DNA of 35,008 nt from the NCBI GenBank assembly GCA_947629715.1, contig CANRET010000020.1, positions 1 to 35,008 of the forward strand, written 5' to 3'. The notes under the pieces were generated by a model. The model did no database searches and was not told the DNA's origin. It was given only the letters and a program-made list of their open reading frames with translations. Positions 30,774 through 35,008 of the stretch are shown one piece after another. Origin of the DNA: an uncultured Akkermansia sp. (GTDB lineage: Bacteria > Verrucomicrobiota > Verrucomicrobiia > Verrucomicrobiales > Akkermansiaceae). The translations under genes and the position numbers were made by a program. Numbering within the stretch: position 1 is the stretch's first letter; every line of letters starts with the position of its first letter.

Positions 30774-31427
30774 ATGAGCATGCCCACGAGAACCGCCGGA
30801 TCGGAGAAGACAGGAGTAAAACTGCTACTTTGCGTGCTTGGACTTTACCTGCTTGACCAGGTGACCAAGTGGTACATTGTGCTCAACTTCACGCCGCCGC
30901 ACGAACTCACAAACATGGTGACTGATCGTGTGCCGGTGCTGGTCAGCAACGGGCTGATGCACTTCGATATCATCCGTATCCACAACACTGGCGTGGCCTT
31001 TGGCATGGCGAATGGGGAGATTTGGGCTCCTTTCGTGTTTTTCGGGGTGCAAGTGTTGGCGCTGGTGGGGCTCTGCGTGCTGTATCGACGTGGATTTTTC
31101 AGGACGCGATTGCTCAAGGCAGCTTGGGTTTTTGTGATGGCCGGAGTGCTTGGGAATATGACGGATCGCTTGCTTCAGGGTTTCTTTGTACCGGGGGCGG
31201 AGAGCATGGGTTTCTGGGAAAAGTTGACAGGTGGATACGTGGTGGACTTTTTGGACTTTTCCTTCCCGTGGATCGTCACGGCGGATTTCCCGTTCGGCTA
31301 CCACTGGCCGAGCTTCAATGTGGCAGATGCCTGCGTGTGCGTTGCCACCGGATTATTCATCATTTCCGCTTTCTTTTTTGAGCCCGATTCCCCGGGGAAG
31401 TCGGATACCGAGTCCACCCCCGACTGA
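30774..31427 (+). CDS. lspA: Lipoprotein signal peptidase (signal peptidase II)
   Basis: LspA cleaves signal peptides of prolipoproteins after lipidation. Four hydrophobic segments are visible. Family motifs are LLDQVTKW (26-33), HNTGVAFG (70-77), GVLGNMTDRL with catalytic D131, VVDFLDF and FNVADACV with catalytic D185. At 217 residues it is longer than the usual 160-170. The extra residues lie in the extracytoplasmic loop between the two catalytic motifs (GFFVPGAESMGFWEKLTGG and WIVTADFPFGYHWPS), and there is a charged C-terminal tail. It starts 18 nt after ileS, the classic ileS-lspA order. Confidence 0.93.
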   Translation: MSMPTRTAGSEKTGVKLLLCVLGLYLLDQVTKWYIVLNFTPPHELTNMVTDRVPVLVSNGLMHFDIIRIHNTGVAFGMANGEIWAPFVFFGVQVLALVGLCVLYRRGFFRTRLLKAAWVFVMAGVLGNMTDRLLQGFFVPGAESMGFWEKLTGGYVVDFLDFSFPWIVTADFPFGYHWPSFNVADACVCVATGLFIISAFFFEPDSPGKSDTESTPD

Positions 31428-31435
31428 TTGAGCAG

Positions 31436-32041
31436 ATGAAATACGCCTTTGCCATCGTGTTGATGTGGATGACGCTTGCTTCATCGGTGCAGGCGGGGTT
31501 TGCAGAGCCGGTGCAGACGGTGCAGCTTGCGTTCGGGCAGAAGCAGGCGAGGGTGATTTTTGAGGCTGATCGTCCTATCACCCGCTCGCGCAGTTTGTGC
31601 GATTGCACGAAGGTGAGCCACAGCGGCAGCACGCTCACGGCGCTGGTGGATGTGAGCGATTTCGCGCAGAGTACGAGGAAACAGCTGGAGGCTGTCACAG
31701 CGGATGGTAAAACGACGCGCCTCACCATGGATATTCGCGTGCCGCAGGCGGTGGAACTCAGCGCTCGCAGCATGATTTGGAAAGTGGGCAGTCCGAATGT
31801 GAGCAAGACTCTTTGCGTGCGCATTCCGAAGGGGTCACCCGTGCATGCGCTCACCAGCGCCGATATTTCGGGCGATGCTTTCATTTATACTACACATACC
31901 ATTGCAACAGGCGCGGAGTACAGTGTGAGCATCTCTCCGCGCAGTACGCAGAAACCTGTACTTAATCGTCTCATCATCCGCACGGACAGCGCTGATGCGC
32001 GGTACGCCGGTTACATCATCTATCTCTCCGTACAACTCTGA
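31436..32041 (+). CDS. Secreted protein, possibly DUF1573-like
   Basis: A 201-residue protein with a signal peptide (MKYAFAIVLMWMTLASSVQA). The next part, ARVIFEADRPITRSRSLCDCTKV, has the beta-strand then CxC-type pattern (C55, C57) that I associate with DUF1573 proteins, which are common in Bacteroidota and Verrucomicrobiota. The match is weak. The second half (about 110-201) is another beta-rich domain with no recognised motif. It starts 8 nt after lspA and stops 17 nt before murA, so it is co-transcribed with envelope genes. Confidence 0.6.
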   Translation: MKYAFAIVLMWMTLASSVQAGFAEPVQTVQLAFGQKQARVIFEADRPITRSRSLCDCTKVSHSGSTLTALVDVSDFAQSTRKQLEAVTADGKTTRLTMDIRVPQAVELSARSMIWKVGSPNVSKTLCVRIPKGSPVHALTSADISGDAFIYTTHTIATGAEYSVSISPRSTQKPVLNRLIIRTDSADARYAGYIIYLSVQL

Positions 32042-32058
32042 GCCCACTACCCGACCAC

Positions 32059-33351
32059 ATGGACAAACTGATCGTCGAAGGAGGATATAAACTGAAAGGA
32101 ACCGTGAATATAAGCGGTTCCAAGAACGCGTCACTCCCCATCCTTGCAGCCACTTTACTGACTGATGAGCCGGTACGCATTTCGCGCGTGCCGGACGTGT
32201 CTGATACAAATTACATGATTCAGATACTCAGTCAGTTGGGGGCTTCAGTGGAGCGTTCCAGCGGTACCGTGCGCATTGATTCGCCGGATGGCATCAGTTC
32301 CAGCGCGAGTTATGAGCAAGTGCGCAAGATGCGGGCGTCCATCTGCTTGCTCGGGCCGATGATGGCGCGTATGAAGAGGTGTACGCTGCCGCTGCCGGGG
32401 GGGTGCGTGATCGGCGATAGACCGGTGGATTTGCACGTGAGGGCGATCCAGGCGTTGGGTGCGCGAGTGCGTATCAAAGGAGGCAACTTAGTGATTGAGG
32501 CGCCTAACGGATTAGTCGGCGCAATGGTGGACATGCGTGGAGACAACGGTCCCACGGTGTTGGGAACGGATAACTTGATGATGGCGGCGACGTTGGCTCG
32601 GGGTACCACGGTTATTGAGTCCGCCGCTCGCGAGCCGGAGGTGGTGGATTTGGCGAATTTCCTCAACAAGATGGGAGCACAGATTGAGGGTGCAGGATCT
32701 CGCACGATCACAATCCATGGCGTGGATCAGTTGCACGGATGTGAGCACACGGTCATACCGGACCGCATTGAGGCAGGCACTTTCATGGTCGCCGGCGCGC
32801 TCATCAGTGAGGGCATCACGATCAACCGCGTGTGTCGCGAGCATGTGCAGGTCGTGGCCGATATGCTCACGGAATGCGGACACACTGTGAGGTTCGGCAG
32901 CAGCGGCGACTCCGTGTTCGTTGCTCCGGGAGAGCGCCCGAAGGGCGGCAAGATTATCACCACTCCGTATCCCGGCTTTCCCACGGATATGCAGGCTCAG
33001 ATGACTGCTCTCTTTGCCGTGACTCCCGGCATCAGCGTGGTAAAGGATACAATTTTCCCGCAGCGCTTTATGCACTGCTCGGAACTCAAGCGCATGGGCG
33101 CCAACATCAAGATGGATACCGGCACGGCTGTCATTACCGGCACGGACAAGCTTTCAGGCGCTCCGGTGATGGCGAGCGATCTACGTGCGAGCGCCGCGCT
33201 TGTGCTGGCAGCTCTGGCAGCGGAAGGAGTGACGGAAATTCACCGCCTCTACCACATTGACCGTGGCTATGAAATGCTGGATGATAAACTGATGGGGCTG
33301 GGGGCTCACGTGAGCCGAGTTCCGGATCTGAGGGCGACAGGGGAGAGCTGA
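32059..33351 (+). CDS. murA: UDP-N-acetylglucosamine 1-carboxyvinyltransferase
   Basis: MurA transfers enolpyruvate from PEP to UDP-GlcNAc, the first committed step of peptidoglycan synthesis. The 430-residue protein starts MDKLIVEGGYKLKGTVNISGSKNA and contains the catalytic loop PLPGGCVIGDRPVDLHV with the cysteine (C116) that forms the PEP adduct and is alkylated by fosfomycin. Further conserved parts are DNGPTVLGTDNLMMAA, DRIEAGTFMVAGAL and YPGFPTDMQAQ. Cys rather than Asp at this site predicts fosfomycin sensitivity at the target level. It is the last gene of its operon; a hairpin at 33366-33392 downstream has no T run. Confidence 0.96.
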   Translation: MDKLIVEGGYKLKGTVNISGSKNASLPILAATLLTDEPVRISRVPDVSDTNYMIQILSQLGASVERSSGTVRIDSPDGISSSASYEQVRKMRASICLLGPMMARMKRCTLPLPGGCVIGDRPVDLHVRAIQALGARVRIKGGNLVIEAPNGLVGAMVDMRGDNGPTVLGTDNLMMAATLARGTTVIESAAREPEVVDLANFLNKMGAQIEGAGSRTITIHGVDQLHGCEHTVIPDRIEAGTFMVAGALISEGITINRVCREHVQVVADMLTECGHTVRFGSSGDSVFVAPGERPKGGKIITTPYPGFPTDMQAQMTALFAVTPGISVVKDTIFPQRFMHCSELKRMGANIKMDTGTAVITGTDKLSGAPVMASDLRASAALVLAALAAEGVTEIHRLYHIDRGYEMLDDKLMGLGAHVSRVPDLRATGES

Positions 33352-33428
33352 AGGGAGAACACCCGGAGCATCGCGAAAACGGGCGGATGCTCGCACACAA
33401 ATTTGCAAAAGTCCGGGATAACCTCCGT

Positions 33429-34037
33429 TTAACGGTTCGAGATGATGAAAGTGAACAAAAGTTCTGCCAGATGCTTCTGGAGTTCCAGTACTTTTCTTCC
33501 TTCATTGATAAAGGACGTGGCATCTGCCGTGCACCCGTTTCCACATATGTAATCTATTGATTTTGATAAATTAATCAATCTTTTTTCTGTTTTTTCAAAA
33601 CTCTCCGAGTCACCATCTTTTAGCGCCTCGATGCTTGCCTGAACGTGTGAAGTCCACCGTCTTTTGAGACTTTCAACTCGTCTGTAGTCGCTTGTCCCTG
33701 AGGGGGCATAGGCAGAGCATTTGATGTATCGTTCCATCCATTGAATTCCAGTTTCTATTTCAGTTTGAAGGATGTCCATTTCATCCACGGCTTCCGATCT
33801 GACCCGTTCGGTTTTTTTGCGTTCCTCTTCCTCCCTTTCATATTGCCTATCACTTTCCAATTGGGCCATTTTGTCTTCCAGCCTTTGTTTCTGTTGTTTT
33901 ATCCGAGCCTCCCTTTCTTCCTCTCGAGCTTTTCTTTCTGCTTCCAAACGCTCCTGCCTTTCTTGGCTGATGCGTTTTCTCTTTTCCTCTCTTTTCGCAG
34001 CGATTGCTTTTCTTAATTCTTGGTTGCCCTCTTTCAT
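33429..34037 (-). CDS. Unknown coiled-coil protein
   Basis: I do not recognise this 202-residue protein. Residues 1-90 are a continuous run of charged heptads (EEKRKRISQERQERLEAERKA, in part), a long coiled coil with almost no hydrophobic residues apart from spaced Leu and Ile. The C-terminal half (about 95-202) is more globular with four cysteines and a hydrophobic end (LAELLFTFIISNR). Its base composition is visibly more A+T-rich than its left-hand neighbours. The start ATG 34037 lies directly at the end of the broken transposase, read in another frame, so it may be a gene of the imported segment or a host gene whose upstream part was displaced. Confidence 0.55.
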   Translation of the reverse strand: MKEGNQELRKAIAAKREEKRKRISQERQERLEAERKAREEEREARIKQQKQRLEDKMAQLESDRQYEREEEERKKTERVRSEAVDEMDILQTEIETGIQWMERYIKCSAYAPSGTSDYRRVESLKRRWTSHVQASIEALKDGDSESFEKTEKRLINLSKSIDYICGNGCTADATSFINEGRKVLELQKHLAELLFTFIISNR

Positions 34038-34039
34038 TA

Positions 34040-34803
34040 GTCCTCTTATGCTGCTTCTTCAACCAGCCCTGCAGATGATAGTTGATAAACTCCGCTCCAT
34101 TATCCGTGCTGATGCTTCGCTTAGCAAACGGCGTTTCTCTGAATATATGTCCAAAAGCTTTGCATACCCCGTACTGTCCTTTGTTCTATACGGCTCGATT
34201 GCCTATCCAGAGCGTATAGTCATCCGTCAATGTCAGCGTCCATGCGTAGTCTCCGCTCGCATCTGAGCCTCCATGCGATACTGTATCTGCGTAGAGGTGT
34301 CCGGGCTCTGTGATGACTCGCTGAGAGTCCACCAACTCTATACTCTTCTTAAGATTGCTCAAGCTCTCCTGCTGTGCTTTACGCGCTCCTTGCTTAATCT
34401 TTGTAGAGCGTAGCGCGCGATCTAGTGTTGCTGCCGAGATTCTAAGCGCCCATTGTAGGCTCTCATACTCTATGTGCTCACCGGCAGCATAAAAGGCAAG
34501 CCACTCCGGGAGTTGAGCCTCCATGCGCTTCCCGCATGGCTGTCCCATCAAAAACCAGAGCTTCTTGATGACTTGAAGCTCTTTGCGGCCTATAATTCTT
34601 CGCCTCCCTTTTTTCTTCTTGTTGGGTGGTGCTTTCTTGCTGCTCAACAGACGAATGACAGTCTTGCGGTTCTTATAACCAGCAGATTGCATGACGTAAT
34701 CGATGATTCTTGCTTTCCTGTATCGAGAGGTCACCGAGGTGTATTTTTCTCTCCACACAGAAAGTAACTCTATTCTTGCTTGTTTACTCATCTTAAATGG
34801 CAT
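34040..34803 (-). pseudogene. Broken DDE-type (integrase-core) transposase
   Basis: The intact part (ATG 34803 to a TAG at 34186-34188, 205 residues) begins with a helix-turn-helix-like region (RKARIIDYVMQSAGYKNRKT) and enters an rve-type catalytic core at PGHLYADTVSHGGSDASGDY, with the first Asp in ADTV and TLTLTDDYTLW. Past the in-frame TAG the same frame continues NKGQYGVCK... to STDNGAEFINYHL, which carries the second catalytic Asp. So one point mutation at a codon such as TGG (Trp) stopped an otherwise continuous gene. The homology ends near 34045 and the final Glu of the DDE triad is missing, so the element is also truncated at its 3' end. Confidence 0.8.
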
Positions 34804-34811
34804 GTGTTTGA

Positions 34812-34839
34812 TATTAACCCTTTATTTCTGAGGCATCAA
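34812..34839 (-). promoter_or_regulatory. Promoter of the transposase
   Basis: On the minus strand TTGATG (34834-34839) and TTAATA (34812-34817) lie 16 bp apart, about 8 bases before the ATG at 34803. The -35 box overlaps the inner copy of the end repeat, so transposase bound there could repress its own gene. Confidence 0.4.
34820..34835. repeat. Inner copy of IS end repeat
   Basis: CTTTATTTCTGAGGCA. The same 16 bases with one change occur again 66 bp to the right in the same orientation. It is 17 bases upstream of the transposase start and probably a transposase-binding site. Confidence 0.6.
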
Positions 34840-34885
34840 TTTTTCAGGAAATTCTCTCTTCCCGTTTTTGGCGACCCTTCGGTGA

Positions 34886-34901
34886 CTTTATTTTTGAGGC
34901 A
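34886..34901. repeat. Outer copy of IS end repeat, probable IS end
   Basis: CTTTATTTTTGAGGCA, identical to the inner copy in 15 of 16 bases. Tandem subterminal repeats of this sort mark the ends of insertion sequences. The true tip should lie a few bases to the right (about 34905). The opposite end of the element was lost with the 3' part of the transposase. Confidence 0.5.
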
Positions 34902-34971
34902 ATGCGGGATGTAAAAAACGGGGAAGGGCATTGTGGATTGCAAGGATAAATGCAACAGATGACAGAAAAAG

Positions 34972-35000
34972 TTGAGGTCATGAGAAGAGAGGGGTAAAAT
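34972..35000 (+). promoter_or_regulatory. Possible promoter facing out of the window
   Basis: TTGAGG (34972-34977), a 17-bp spacer and TAAAAT (34995-35000) resemble the other promoters here. No gene follows within the window. The rest of 34906-35008 contains no recognisable gene. Confidence 0.35.
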
Positions 35001-35008
35001 AGTGACGG

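Noticed and set aside
33366..33392. Hairpin GAGCATC/GATGCTC after murA as a terminator
   Set aside because: The stem is only 7 bp with a 13-base loop, and no T run follows on either strand.

Overview
The window looks like a chromosomal segment of a Gram-negative bacterium. It carries outer-membrane biogenesis genes (an OmpH/Skp-type chaperone, lpxD, a LolD-type ATPase, lspA), peptidoglycan synthesis (murA), isoprenoid synthesis (ispD) and many housekeeping genes. A Verrucomicrobiota member, possibly an Akkermansia relative, fits best: there is an N-acetylhexosamine kinase (mucin-sugar type), a membrane-anchored PA14-like protein, several secreted proteins I do not recognise, and almost no Shine-Dalgarno sequences. 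This placement is an inference and no marker was searched. Most of the window is gene-dense; only the last ~1.6 kb looks like mobile or accessory DNA.

Layout. 200-5858 (+): panC and an ABC ATPase, then ompH, lpxD, a Nudix hydrolase (rppH-like), trmO-like and a serine hydrolase, with repeated 4-nt or shorter gene overlaps. 5874-5979: a strong terminator and an initiator tRNA-Met on the minus strand. 6120-10535 (+): the glycine cleavage genes gcvT-gcvH-gcvP, closed by a terminator. 10738-12009 (-): a membrane-anchored PA14-like protein. 12208-13703 (-): tRNA-Ala(CGC), and rplM-rpsI followed at once by tRNA-His. 13940-18559 (+): infA with an N-terminal extension, recQ and transketolase. 18611-23574 (+): tRNA-Gly(CCC), then a six-gene run with a nahK-like sugar kinase among secreted proteins of unknown function, ending in a DUF1232 membrane protein. 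23510-27909 (-): yqeY, ispD, a YeeZ-like SDR protein and a J-domain/Sel1 membrane protein, with a separately promoted Ppx/GppA-like HD protein to the right. 28041-33351 (+): ileS-lspA-orphan-murA. 33429-34905 (-): a coiled-coil orphan next to a broken DDE transposase with tandem end repeats.

Regulation. I can read many sigma70-type promoters, mostly with a GCTTGAC-like -35 box and a 16-18 bp spacer. At six genes (panC, gcvT, yqeY, the Ppx/GppA-like gene, ileS, tkt) the -10 box ends only 6-10 nt before the start codon, so the mRNAs should be leaderless or nearly so. For gcvT this also moves the start to a GTG at 6120. Most other starts have no Shine-Dalgarno motif either.

I found no CRISPR array, prophage, defence island or biosynthetic cluster. 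The points most worth following are the leaderless promoter architecture, the extended IF-1, the Ppx/GppA-HD protein with eroded catalytic motifs, the sugar kinase/secreted-protein operon, and unusual bases in two tRNAs and in the IleRS signature motifs.
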